In this document: in pieces, positions 54,125-62,620 of the stretch | How positions within the stretch are numbered: the stretch's first letter is position 1 | Layout: every line of letters starts with the position of its first letter | Origin: Bradyrhizobium sp. CSA112 | GTDB lineage: Bacteria > Pseudomonadota > Alphaproteobacteria > Rhizobiales > Xanthobacteraceae | Direction: 5' to 3' | DNA: 64,000 bases | NCBI RefSeq assembly: GCF_029051645.1 | Contig: NZ_JAACFS010000009.1 | Span: forward strand, 152,448-216,447 | Notes under the pieces: model-generated | What the model was told of the DNA's origin: nothing | The model's input: the letters and a program-made list of their open reading frames with translations, nothing else | Database searches by the model: none | Position numbers and translations under genes: made by a program

Positions 54125-55048
54125 GTGGCGGCATATCAACAGCGGCATATCGAATTGGAACGGTTGGACGATCTCGAAGCCTTTCTGGCGGTTATCGAGA
54201 AGGGCAGCCAGGCGGCGGCATCACGGCATCTTCGGCGCCCGCTGCAATCGCTCAACCGGTCGCTGATGGCGCTGGAGCGCGCGCTTGGCGTCGAGCTCGT
54301 GAAGCGCACCACGCGGCGATCAGAACCCACCGAGGCGGGACGCGTGTTCTATGAACGTATCAAGCCGGCGGTTGCGGAGATCATCGAAGCGCGGGCCGAG
54401 GCAGCCAATCTTCGCGGCGAAATCTCGGGCCCGCTGAAAGTCGGTGCGCCAATTCTGTTTGCGTCATCCTACGTCGCGCCGATCGTCAGCCGTTTCCTAA
54501 GGCTCTATCCCAACGTGGAGATCGAACTGCGCGCCTCCGACGAGCAGGTCGACCTCGTTGCAGAGGGCCTCGACATCGCCGTGCGGATCGGCGACTCCAC
54601 CGATGAGTCCCTGATCGCGCGCCGATTGCACGTGCTGCGCGTCGTCATCGCCGGCGCACCATCCTATTTCGCCGAACATGGCCGGCCGAAGCATCCCAGC
54701 GATCTCGAGCTGCGTTCCTGCATCTTGCGGGCCGGTACTGAGGTGGTCGACAAATGGCCGTTTCGCATTGACGGCCAGATCCAGTCGGTCAAAGTGCACG
54801 GCCGCTTTCGCTCGAACAGCGCCGCCGCAATCCGCGCCGCCGCGAGCGAAGGCGCCGGGCTTGCCCGGCTGCCGCTGTGGCAGATCAGCGATCTCGTCTC
54901 ACAGGGCGCGCTCGCAATCGTTCTGCCGGAATTTGAAACCGAGGGAATGCCGATCCAACTCGTCTGGCCACCGACACGAGCACCGCTGGAAAGAGTCCGG
55001 CGGTTCGTGGATTTTCTGGCGAGCAGCCTGAAGACCGATCTGCTTTAG
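54125..55048 (+). CDS. LysR family transcriptional regulator
   Basis: A 307-residue LTTR. The winged HTH is LDDLEAFLAVIEKGSQAAAS then LRRPLQSLNRSLMALERALG, and the effector domain follows (GPLKVGAPILFASSYVAPIV). The start is GTG at 54125, with a TTG at 54155 as an alternative. It is convergent with the flavoprotein gene (28-base gap) and its divergent upstream side is repeat DNA, so its target is not evident from position; the flavoprotein is a candidate only by closeness. Confidence 0.9.
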   Translation: MAAYQQRHIELERLDDLEAFLAVIEKGSQAAASRHLRRPLQSLNRSLMALERALGVELVKRTTRRSEPTEAGRVFYERIKPAVAEIIEARAEAANLRGEISGPLKVGAPILFASSYVAPIVSRFLRLYPNVEIELRASDEQVDLVAEGLDIAVRIGDSTDESLIARRLHVLRVVIAGAPSYFAEHGRPKHPSDLELRSCILRAGTEVVDKWPFRIDGQIQSVKVHGRFRSNSAAAIRAAASEGAGLARLPLWQISDLVSQGALAIVLPEFETEGMPIQLVWPPTRAPLERVRRFVDFLASSLKTDLL

Positions 55049-55076
55049 CGGGGCACTCCTCGCAGCTCGCCCCGCG

Positions 55077-56516
55077 TCAAAATACATTATAGCCGGGCGC
55101 AAGCAGGTGCTCAGGATCGTGGCGCCGCTTGGCCTCGCGAAGCTGCGGCCAGCCTGATCCGAAATGAACCTCCCAGTGGCCGGGCGACATCGCGAAGGCG
55201 CTGACCGGATACTGAACGCCGCCGGCTTCTCGAATGCGATCGTACAGCGCGCGATTTTCTGTGGCCATCCGCTCCGCCGCCGCCGCATCGTTCGATGCCG
55301 GGATGCGAATGAGATTGAAGACAAAGACGATGTCTTCCGCCGGCAGGCGAAGCAGCGGCGTCCGAAACGCCCTTGTGAGTAAGGGATAGACGGTTATCCG
55401 CCCGAACGGACCGACCGCATCGCCGGTCAGGCCGGCCAGGATGTCGCCGGCAACCCGTTCGGCATTGCTGCCGCGCAGGAACGTCAAAAGCCAGGGCTGC
55501 GGGTTGGACCACTGGCCTTTCGACCGCAGCAGATTTTCGAACTTTCCAAACGCCAGGGCATCCTCGCGATAGGTCAGGTCGGCGATGACGGCGGCGCCGC
55601 GCTCATCCGACAATCCGGAAAGCACGGCCGTATCGTCGGGAGCCGAACCGCTCCCATAAGATACCGCGCCGTCGAGCTGATACCGCCAACCGCCGCTTCC
55701 ATCGGGAAGGACTGCCCCCTGTAACTGATCGAAGCGCCCTTCCGTGAGCACGCGCCGCTGGTCCGCCGTCAGCGACGGCAAATCGCGGTAGAAGAGCTGA
55801 AAGCGCCTGATACGCTCAGGCGCGCGCACCAGGCGCAGCGTCGCTCGCGTGACGATGCTGCATTGGCCTAGGCCGGCGCGGACGCCGTCAAAGAGATCCG
55901 GATTTTCGGTCGCAGAACAGCTCACCTCATTTCCGTCGCCGGTCACCACGTCGAGCGCAATGACGTTGTCGGTTTGCATGCCATGCCGGGATGACGCAGC
56001 TCCAATGCCGCCCACCGCGATCGTTCCGCCGATCGAGAGGCCGAGATAGTTGGTCAGCACCGGCGGCGTAAGGCCGTGCGCCAATGTCGCCTCAAACAGA
56101 TCTCTCCACGTCGCTCCGGCATCGACCACGACGCGATCGACCTTGATATCGCGGATCGAGTTCATCGCGCCCATATCGACCACGATGCCGTTCTCGACCA
56201 GGGCGCGGCCGTAGATCGAATGGCCCTGCCCGCGCGCCGCCACCTTGACGCCCTGGCCCTTGGCCCAACGCATCAGGCTCGCGATGTCGGCACCCGATGT
56301 GGGCCTCTGTACCCCGTGCGGTTGCCTGTGAATGAGGCGGCCGAAATCATGGGCGGTTGCGGCACGGGCGTCCGCATCCAGACTGACATTGCCAGGAAGA
56401 GGCGGGCTCTCGAGTGAGACCGCTTGCGCCGATGTCGTCAGCCCACTGGCGCGCGAAGCAAGCGCGGCGGTGACGCCGAGGCCTGCGCTCAAAAACATGC
56501 GTCTGTCCGATGGCAT
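55077..56516 (-). CDS. Tat-exported FAD-linked oxidase resembling cytokinin dehydrogenase
   Basis: A 479-residue VAO/PCMH-family flavoprotein. The N-terminus SDRRMFLSAGLG is a twin-arginine signal. ARGQGHSIYGRAL carries His99, the position of the covalent 8-alpha-histidyl FAD link in cytokinin dehydrogenases (GHS motif). RHGMQTDNVIALDVVTGDG and LFDGVRAGLGQCSIVTRA are also close to those enzymes. Where plant enzymes have TDYL with the catalytic Asp, this protein has TNYL (Asn156). The ATG at 56516 has an AAGGAGGGC site. It could oxidise a cytokinin-like amine or another hydroxylated or amine substrate in the periplasm; the substituted Asp makes cytokinin uncertain. Confidence 0.85.
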   Translation of the reverse strand: MPSDRRMFLSAGLGVTAALASRASGLTTSAQAVSLESPPLPGNVSLDADARAATAHDFGRLIHRQPHGVQRPTSGADIASLMRWAKGQGVKVAARGQGHSIYGRALVENGIVVDMGAMNSIRDIKVDRVVVDAGATWRDLFEATLAHGLTPPVLTNYLGLSIGGTIAVGGIGAASSRHGMQTDNVIALDVVTGDGNEVSCSATENPDLFDGVRAGLGQCSIVTRATLRLVRAPERIRRFQLFYRDLPSLTADQRRVLTEGRFDQLQGAVLPDGSGGWRYQLDGAVSYGSGSAPDDTAVLSGLSDERGAAVIADLTYREDALAFGKFENLLRSKGQWSNPQPWLLTFLRGSNAERVAGDILAGLTGDAVGPFGRITVYPLLTRAFRTPLLRLPAEDIVFVFNLIRIPASNDAAAAERMATENRALYDRIREAGGVQYPVSAFAMSPGHWEVHFGSGWPQLREAKRRHDPEHLLAPGYNVF

Positions 56517-56713
56517 GAAGCCCTCCTTGTCCAGAGGCCGTGATGCTTTCCCGTAAAACTGCGGCGCCATACGGCATCAGACAATGGCCGCCTCGCCGGA
56601 TGGACATTCCCGCAAACCGGGAGGATCCCTATTGCGTCGACCGCCGTCATGCGTGAGCGTGAAAGCTAGTGTCTGGAATTCGCCCTCCGCGGTTCCTCGA
56701 TCTCTCAACTTGC

Positions 56714-56861
56714 GTTCCCCGGACGCAAGCGCAGCGCGTTCGGGATCGCGCTTCGCGCGACTCCTACGGTGCGCTGCAGAGCCGGGATCCACGCGGGCAC
56801 ACACAGCCATAGGTCCCGGCTCTGCGGTGCAGCGTTTCACGCTGCACCGCGTCCGGGACAC
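56714..56861 (+). repeat. Palindromic intergenic repeat, family E
   Basis: Third copy of the family seen at 11196 and 14003, outer arms GTTCCCCGGACGC and GCGTCCGGGACAC, with the shared inner GGTCCCGGCTCTGCGG. It is the main content of the 503-base gap 56517-57019, where I see no gene. Confidence 0.7.
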
Positions 56862-57019
56862 GAAACTCGGACTGCGTCGTCGAGGTTTACCTCACGCCCC
56901 TTTCGTTTCGCATTTCTCGATGCATGGCCGTTTTCGCCGGATTTATGTCATTTCAGACGGATCATGGCCGCAGTAGAACTGGAACCGGTTGAAATGAGTG
57001 AGGCGCGAGCCGGCAGACC

Positions 57020-58174
57020 ATGAATTCTCGACGTGTATTGTGGAGCGCGCTCGGCGCAATCGCGCTTGCCGCCCTGATCGGCGGCGCCTGGATTTTCTCG
57101 CTGCCGACGGCGCCTTCCGTCGCCGCCCCGCCGGCGATCGCGCAAGACGAACACGATGCGACGATCGCGGCGCTGAAGCCGCCGAAGCGACAGCGCCCGC
57201 TGATTGCCATCATCGGCATCAACGATGCTACCGAAACCACCGATTACCTGCTGCCCTACGGCGTCCTCAGGCGCGCCGACGTCGCCGACGTCGTGACTCT
57301 GGCTACCGCTCCCGGTCCCGTGACGCTCTATCCGACGCTGAAGGTCGAACCGCACGCAACAACAGCGGAGTTCGATGCGCAGCATCCCGACGGCGCCGAC
57401 TATGTCATCGTCCCCGCGATGAGCCGCGATGATGATCCGGCGGCGCTGCAATGGATCAGGAGTCAAGCGGCCAAGAAGGCGATCATCATCGGCGTTTGCG
57501 TCGGCGCCAAGGTGGTCGGCGATGCCGGGCTGCTACATGGCAAGCGGGCGACCACGCACTGGTATTCCATCAAGGAATTGCGCGGCAAGCACCCCACGAT
57601 GCGCTATGTCGAAGACCGCCGGCTGGTGGTCGATGACGGCGTGGCGACCACGACAGGCATCACGGCATCGATGCCGATGTCGCTGACGCTGATCGAGGCC
57701 ATCGCCGGACGGGAGAAGGCCAAGGCGGTCGGCCGTGATATCGGCCTGACCGATTGGGACACGCGGCATGAAAGCGACGAGTTCAGGTTCACTCGGCCGT
57801 TTGCACTGACGGCGATCGGCAACACGGCCGCGTTCTGGGCGCACGAGCGGCTCGGCATCGAACTGAAGGAAGGCGTCGACGAAGTGTCGCTGGCGCTGGT
57901 GACGGACGCGTGGTCACGGACCTATCGATCGCAGGCGGTGACGTTTGCGCGCGCAGCCGGTGCCCACCAAAGCCGCAATGGCATCCGCATCTACCCCGAT
58001 CAGGTTGCGTCAAGCTGGCCAGCGGAACGCCTGCTGCCGTCTCTCGGGGACCGGAAACCAGCGGACGCGCTGGACAACGCGCTAGAGGGAATTGCGGCGC
58101 GCTACGGGACGCAGACGACCGACTTCGTCGCAATGCAGCTTGAGTATCCGAGACATCGGGCAGCGGGTCCGTAG
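57020..58174 (+). CDS. Membrane-anchored DJ-1/PfpI-like protein
   Basis: A 384-residue protein with an N-terminal membrane segment (residues about 6-27), a linker, then a DJ-1/PfpI (class I glutamine amidotransferase-like) domain at about 60-250. The nucleophile elbow is IIIGVCVGAKVVGDAGLLHG with Cys160, followed by ATTHW. The C-terminal 130 residues, including TDWDTRHESDEFRFTRPFAL and WAERLLPSLGD-like blocks, are not a family I recognise. Most DJ-1 proteins are cytosolic, so a periplasm-facing copy is unusual. It may be a chaperone/deglycase-like or sensor domain; function unknown. Confidence 0.85.
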   Translation: MNSRRVLWSALGAIALAALIGGAWIFSLPTAPSVAAPPAIAQDEHDATIAALKPPKRQRPLIAIIGINDATETTDYLLPYGVLRRADVADVVTLATAPGPVTLYPTLKVEPHATTAEFDAQHPDGADYVIVPAMSRDDDPAALQWIRSQAAKKAIIIGVCVGAKVVGDAGLLHGKRATTHWYSIKELRGKHPTMRYVEDRRLVVDDGVATTTGITASMPMSLTLIEAIAGREKAKAVGRDIGLTDWDTRHESDEFRFTRPFALTAIGNTAAFWAHERLGIELKEGVDEVSLALVTDAWSRTYRSQAVTFARAAGAHQSRNGIRIYPDQVASSWPAERLLPSLGDRKPADALDNALEGIAARYGTQTTDFVAMQLEYPRHRAAGP

Positions 58175-58203
58175 TATGGCAAAGCGGAGCGTGCCTGGTC
58201 TCT

Positions 58204-58284
58204 CGTCATTGCGAGCGCAGCGAAGCAATCCATTGTCACCCTATGCACGGAAAGATGGATTGCTTCGCTGCGCTCGCAATGACG
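58204..58284 (+). repeat. Palindromic intergenic repeat, family B
   Basis: Arms CGTCATTGCGAGCGCAGCG and CGCTGCGCTCGCAATGACG, inner AAGCAATCCATT/GATGGATTGCTT; second copy of the family at 36285. Confidence 0.85.
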
Positions 58285-58299
58285 TGGAGAGAGCGCGGG

Positions 58300-58344
58300 C
58301 CTCATGGTTCGAGACGGCGCTAAGGCGCCTCCTCACCATGAGGG
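58300..58344 (+). repeat. Palindromic intergenic repeat, family C (single unit)
   Basis: Arms CCTCATGGTTCGAGACGGCG and GCGCCTCCTCACCATGAGG. It follows the family B copy directly and lies between two convergent genes. Confidence 0.75.
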
Positions 58345-58374
58345 TTTAATAGTTGCTACGCGTTCCGACGATCA

Positions 58375-59457
58375 TCACCGCCACGGCTGGACGATGATCT
58401 TGGTGTGTGATTCCGGGTTGGCGAGGTCGGCGAACGCCTTCGCGACGCCGTCGATGCCGACGGTGGCGGTCACCATCGAGGCCGCATCGACCTGTCCTTC
58501 GGCGATCAAGCGGAGTGAATACGCGAATTCTTCCGGCGTATAGCCCAGGACGTACTGAACATTGAGCTCCTTGAGGATGCCGAGCATCGGCTCTGAGCGA
58601 TCGGTTTCCATGCAGACGCCGACCACGACGATGCGCGCATCGCGCGGCGCGCTCTCGAACACCTGCTGGATCAGGCCGGGAACGCCGACGCATTCGAAGA
58701 TCAGTGCAGGCTTCAGCGCGGGCAACAGCGCCTGTAGCGGCGGGCGCGCGGCTTTTTCCTCGGGCGACATCTGGGCGTGCTCGGCCCACGTCGCATAAGG
58801 CTGCGAGCGCGCGGGATCGACGACGACGTCGGCGCCGAGCTTTTCGGCGAGCGCGCGGCGTGCCGGCGAATAATCGGCGGCGACGATCGGGTGCAGCCCC
58901 CTGATCTTCAGCGCCGCGATGACCGCGAGGCCGACCGGCCCGCAGCCGATCACGAGCGGCACCTCGCCGCCTTTGATGTTGGCTTTCGCTACCGCGTGGA
59001 CGCCGACGGCCAGCGGTTCGGTCAGCGCGGCGTGTTCGGCGGCGAGGCCGTTCGGGACCTCCAGCAGCAAGGCTTCGCTGAGCAGCATGCGCTCGGCGTA
59101 GGCGCCGATATTGTCGTTGGAGTAGCCGATGCCTTGCGGGCCGTCCGCGGTCAGCAGCGCGGGAAGCGAGCAGACCCTGGTGCCGGGCCTGAGTTTGCCC
59201 GTGGTGCCCGGACCGTAGTCGAGCACCTCGCAGCAGAATTCATGGCCGAACACGACGTCACGGGAAAGGTCCATCGGCTTGCGGCCGGGAAAGTGCTTTG
59301 CCAGCTCGACCATGCGGTGCGCGTGCTTGCGCGCGTGCAGGTCGGAGCCACAGATGCCGCAGGCCAGCGACTTCACCAGCACCATGCCCGCGCCCGGCTT
59401 GGGCTCGGGCATCTCGTCGACGATGATCTCGCCGCTTCTGAAAATGGCAGCGCGCAC
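58375..59457 (-). CDS. Zinc-dependent medium-chain alcohol dehydrogenase
   Basis: A 360-residue MDR enzyme. The catalytic zinc block is GICGSDLHARKHAHRMV followed by VVFGHEFCCEVL, and the NAD site is VIGCGPVGLAVIAALKIRG. The structural four-Cys zinc loop of many family members is not visible, so it may lack it. GTG 59457 with GGAGG at 7 bases spacing is preferred to TTG 59460. The 59466-59499 hairpin covers its ribosome binding site. Substrate unknown; an alcohol or polyol oxidation is expected. It is 40 bases after the autotransporter gene on the same strand. Confidence 0.9.
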   Translation of the reverse strand: MRAAIFRSGEIIVDEMPEPKPGAGMVLVKSLACGICGSDLHARKHAHRMVELAKHFPGRKPMDLSRDVVFGHEFCCEVLDYGPGTTGKLRPGTRVCSLPALLTADGPQGIGYSNDNIGAYAERMLLSEALLLEVPNGLAAEHAALTEPLAVGVHAVAKANIKGGEVPLVIGCGPVGLAVIAALKIRGLHPIVAADYSPARRALAEKLGADVVVDPARSQPYATWAEHAQMSPEEKAARPPLQALLPALKPALIFECVGVPGLIQQVFESAPRDARIVVVGVCMETDRSEPMLGILKELNVQYVLGYTPEEFAYSLRLIAEGQVDAASMVTATVGIDGVAKAFADLANPESHTKIIVQPWR

Positions 59458-59465
59458 CAAAGTTC

Positions 59466-59499
59466 CTCCCGTGGTTTCCCCTCACATTACCACGGAGGT
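59466..59499 (-). promoter_or_regulatory. Hairpin over the alcohol dehydrogenase ribosome binding site
   Basis: Inverted repeat ACCACGGAGG (59490-59499) with CCTCCCGTGGT (59466-59476), 10 bp with one bulge. On the minus strand its 3' arm contains the GGGAGG ribosome binding site, paired with CCTCC that ends the autotransporter message region. Confidence 0.6.
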
Positions 59500-62436
59500 T
59501 CACCACGCATAGCGCACAACGCCCTTCCCTGCGTAGGAATTGGTGACGTTCGAGAACTGCCCTTCGAAGATCGCAGCCGCCGACCAGCCGTTCAGCCACG
59601 TCATCTCGGCGGCGCCGGTGACGAGCGCCGAATCGCGCGCCTGCGCCGCGCCGTTGACGACGAAGGCCGCGCCCGGCAGCGTCTGGAACAATGCCGTGAC
59701 GTTGCGATCGGTATTGAAATCATGGGCCCAGGCGGCGTGGCCGCGCAGGGTCAGTATGCCATTCTGCACGGCGAAGGATTTATCGGTGCGCACGCCGAGT
59801 TCGGTGCGCGAGGCCGTGACGTCCTTGGCCGCATAGTTCAGCGCGAACGTGCCGGCGCCCGCCAGCACCTGCTCGGCATAGGCCGGCAAAGTGTAGGTGG
59901 TGAACTGGCCGGCTGCGTAGGGCGTGATGCCCATCCAGGGCGTCGTGTAGCGGTAGCCGCCCTCGATGCGGCCGGACCAGGCGTTGGCGTTGAACTGTGC
60001 GCGCAGGCGCTCGAAGCCGGCCACTGTGACGGTGCGGTCGGTCGTCACGTCCTGCCAGCCATAGGCCGCCGCAGCGGTGATGTAGGCAGCGCCCATATTG
60101 TGACGCAGGAAGGCGCCGGCCTGGAACAGATCCGAGCGCCCGGAGCCGAAACCGCTGACGCTGAAATTGGTGCCGCCGCCGGCTAGCGCAAAACCGGCCA
60201 GCGTGTCGCGCGAGAAGCGATAGTCGGCGCCAACAGCAAAACCGAAGGCGCGCGCGGTCGCGTCGTTCGATCCGAGCGCGGCGTTGCCTGACGTGTTGCT
60301 GCCGCCGCCATAGGCGGAGCCCCAGATGCTCCAGCGCTGATCGAACAGATCGTTGCGCACGGCATCCGCTTTGGTCGGGAATTTGGCAAAGGCGTCGCGC
60401 GCAGCGCGCGGCTTCTTCGCGGCATAGGCGCTTGCGCTCTCTTCGGCGAACGGGATCGCGCCGGCATTGCCGCCGAAGCCGCCATGGCGACCTACCACGA
60501 ACGGATCTGAGATCAGCGAGAGGAACAGGTTCATGGCGTCGAAGGTGGCCTGCTGCGAGCCGGTCGCGAGCTCGCCGGAGACCTGCGTCAGGCCGGCCGG
60601 CGAGAGCGAGGCGAAGCCGACCGGAATGCCGCCGGTGGTATTGAAGAAATTGGTCAGCGCGTTGGCGACGTTCTGCTGATTGACATTGAGGCCGCCGCCG
60701 TAATTCAGCGCAAAATTCAGATAGACGTTGTTAGCGTCGTAGCTGAGGGCCGGGTTCAGGTTAGGCGAAACGCCAGATACCACCGGGTTGAACGTGTCGG
60801 GCACGCCGCCGGTCGCGGTCAGGATCGTGTACTGCTTCGTCACCGTACCGCTGGGAATGACGACGACGGTGGCGCCGCCAAGGGTCGCCACGCCGCTGAC
60901 CCGGGTCAGATCGCTGCTCGCGCCCGAGACCTCGACCATGTAGCTCGACGCCGCCGAAAACGTCAGGCTGCCCGCCACGTTGAGCGTGCCGATCGAGTTA
61001 CCCGGCGCCAGCGCACCGCCATTGACGAAGACGTTGTTGATCGTGCCGATGCCGCCGAGCGTGCCGCCGGCATTGACCGTCGCGAGACCGTTGATCACGC
61101 CGTTGACCGAGAGCGTGCCGCCGAGGACATTCCAGTTCTGCGCGCCGGTGCCGATGACGCTCCAGGTCGAACTGTCGACCTTGTTGAAGGTCGTGAAGCC
61201 GTCATATTGCCGGCCGCCGCCGATCAGGCTGAGGTTGAAGGTGTCCTTGCCGGTGCCGCCGAGCTGGAACGTATCTGTTCCATTGCCGAGCACGAGGCCG
61301 TTGATGACGCTGCCCGGGCCAAGCGTCAGCACGCTGTTGCCGCAGCCGCAGAGTTCGATCGCCGCGAACCCCGCCCCGGCATTGATGGTGCCCGAGTTGA
61401 AAATCGTACCGGTGCCGCCGAGGAGTATACCCGTCGCGTTCGCGCCGACGTTGATGGTGCCGGTGTTGATGACGGAATTGCTGCCGCCGAAACTGGCGAC
61501 GTCGATGCCGACGGCGAAGCCGGCTCCGACGGTGATGGTGCCGCTGTTGGTGACGGTGTTGGAATCGCCGACCACGACGATGCCGAAGGCATCGTCGCCA
61601 AGAAGGATGCGGCCGCTGTTGTTGACCGTGCCGGACGAGCCGTTAAAGGCGATACCGGCGCTGTCGATGGTGCCATTGATGGTGCCTTTATGGGTGATCA
61701 GGGCGCGGTCGCCCTGCGCCGAGATTCCAGCGGCGTTGCCGGCAATGTTGATCACCCCGATGCTCGTGATCAACGCATCGTCGCCGAACACGTTGATCGC
61801 GGTGCCGGAAACTCCAACGTTGATCGTGCCCGCGTTGTTGACGATGAAGCGATCGCCCTGCGCGAAGATACCGTCGGCGTTGAGGCCGACGGTAATGGTC
61901 GCGCCGGCGAGGTTGCTGACGGTGTTGTCGTCATTGATTGCAAGGATGGCGGCTGCCGGGCCGGCCGCGTCGCCAATCGTAATGGCGCCGGCGTTCGTCA
62001 CGGTGCTGTTGCCGGCCGCGAAGATGCCCGAGCCGCCGTCGCCGACGGTGATGACGCCTGAGGCGGCGTTGACAATCGTGTTGTTCACCCCGGCGAAGAT
62101 GCCGGTGACCGAGGGCCCGGCAGTAAGCGTGCCGCCGTTGGTGACCGTGTTGAGGTCGTTGACGCCGATGATCACGCCGCCGCCGCCGTCGCTGACGACA
62201 GCCCCGGACAGGACGTCGACGGTGAGGTTGTCGACGCCGCCGCCGGCCTGAAAGCCGCCCGGCACGTTGCCGCTGCAGGTGACCGTCTGGCCGCTCGATG
62301 CCGGATCGGGCGTGCACGCCGCGTTCGCGGGCGTCGTCAGGCCAAGACCGACGAGAAATGCCGATATCGCGACTGCGCATGCAGCCGCATCCCGGCGACG
62401 TCGGCCCTGCGCCGACGAAAGCAACTGAAAATGCAA
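59500..62436 (-). CDS. Large autotransporter with repetitive beta-helix passenger
   Basis: A 978-residue type Va autotransporter. The signal peptide is residues about 18-39 (AVAISAFLVGLGLTTPANA). The Gly/Ser/Asn-rich passenger follows (to about 600), built of short repeats such as NTVTNSGTITVGAGF and GTINVGVSGTAINVFGD. A pertactin-like linker (WNVLGGTLSVNGVINGLATV...APGNSIGTLNVAGSL) precedes the C-terminal beta-barrel from about 710 to 978. The last residues VVRYAW end in an aromatic Trp. The start is a TTG at 62436, the only frame start. Internal CGCG (ELCGCGNSV) is unusual in a passenger. Probably surface-exposed, adhesion or biofilm role unknown. Confidence 0.88.
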   Translation of the reverse strand: MHFQLLSSAQGRRRRDAAACAVAISAFLVGLGLTTPANAACTPDPASSGQTVTCSGNVPGGFQAGGGVDNLTVDVLSGAVVSDGGGGVIIGVNDLNTVTNGGTLTAGPSVTGIFAGVNNTIVNAASGVITVGDGGSGIFAAGNSTVTNAGAITIGDAAGPAAAILAINDDNTVSNLAGATITVGLNADGIFAQGDRFIVNNAGTINVGVSGTAINVFGDDALITSIGVINIAGNAAGISAQGDRALITHKGTINGTIDSAGIAFNGSSGTVNNSGRILLGDDAFGIVVVGDSNTVTNSGTITVGAGFAVGIDVASFGGSNSVINTGTINVGANATGILLGGTGTIFNSGTINAGAGFAAIELCGCGNSVLTLGPGSVINGLVLGNGTDTFQLGGTGKDTFNLSLIGGGRQYDGFTTFNKVDSSTWSVIGTGAQNWNVLGGTLSVNGVINGLATVNAGGTLGGIGTINNVFVNGGALAPGNSIGTLNVAGSLTFSAASSYMVEVSGASSDLTRVSGVATLGGATVVVIPSGTVTKQYTILTATGGVPDTFNPVVSGVSPNLNPALSYDANNVYLNFALNYGGGLNVNQQNVANALTNFFNTTGGIPVGFASLSPAGLTQVSGELATGSQQATFDAMNLFLSLISDPFVVGRHGGFGGNAGAIPFAEESASAYAAKKPRAARDAFAKFPTKADAVRNDLFDQRWSIWGSAYGGGSNTSGNAALGSNDATARAFGFAVGADYRFSRDTLAGFALAGGGTNFSVSGFGSGRSDLFQAGAFLRHNMGAAYITAAAAYGWQDVTTDRTVTVAGFERLRAQFNANAWSGRIEGGYRYTTPWMGITPYAAGQFTTYTLPAYAEQVLAGAGTFALNYAAKDVTASRTELGVRTDKSFAVQNGILTLRGHAAWAHDFNTDRNVTALFQTLPGAAFVVNGAAQARDSALVTGAAEMTWLNGWSAAAIFEGQFSNVTNSYAGKGVVRYAW

Positions 62437-62620
62437 CGCCCGAACCCCATTCCCCGGCGCTCTGCGGCGCCATCGGAACGCACTAGCATGGGTTCCGCCG
62501 TGGAATTACGGATGCGAGGTTGAATCCGGCAGATTTGCGCCACAACCAAGCGTTTTGCGGCGCCGCTGTGGCACTCGCGCCACGTTTCGGCGGCCCAGCC
62601 ACGACAGCGGCCGGGCAGAA

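Noticed and set aside
60980..62251. A 423-codon proline-rich plus-strand frame opposite the autotransporter
   Set aside because: Its repetitive Pro/Val composition mirrors the autotransporter passenger repeats; no independent evidence.
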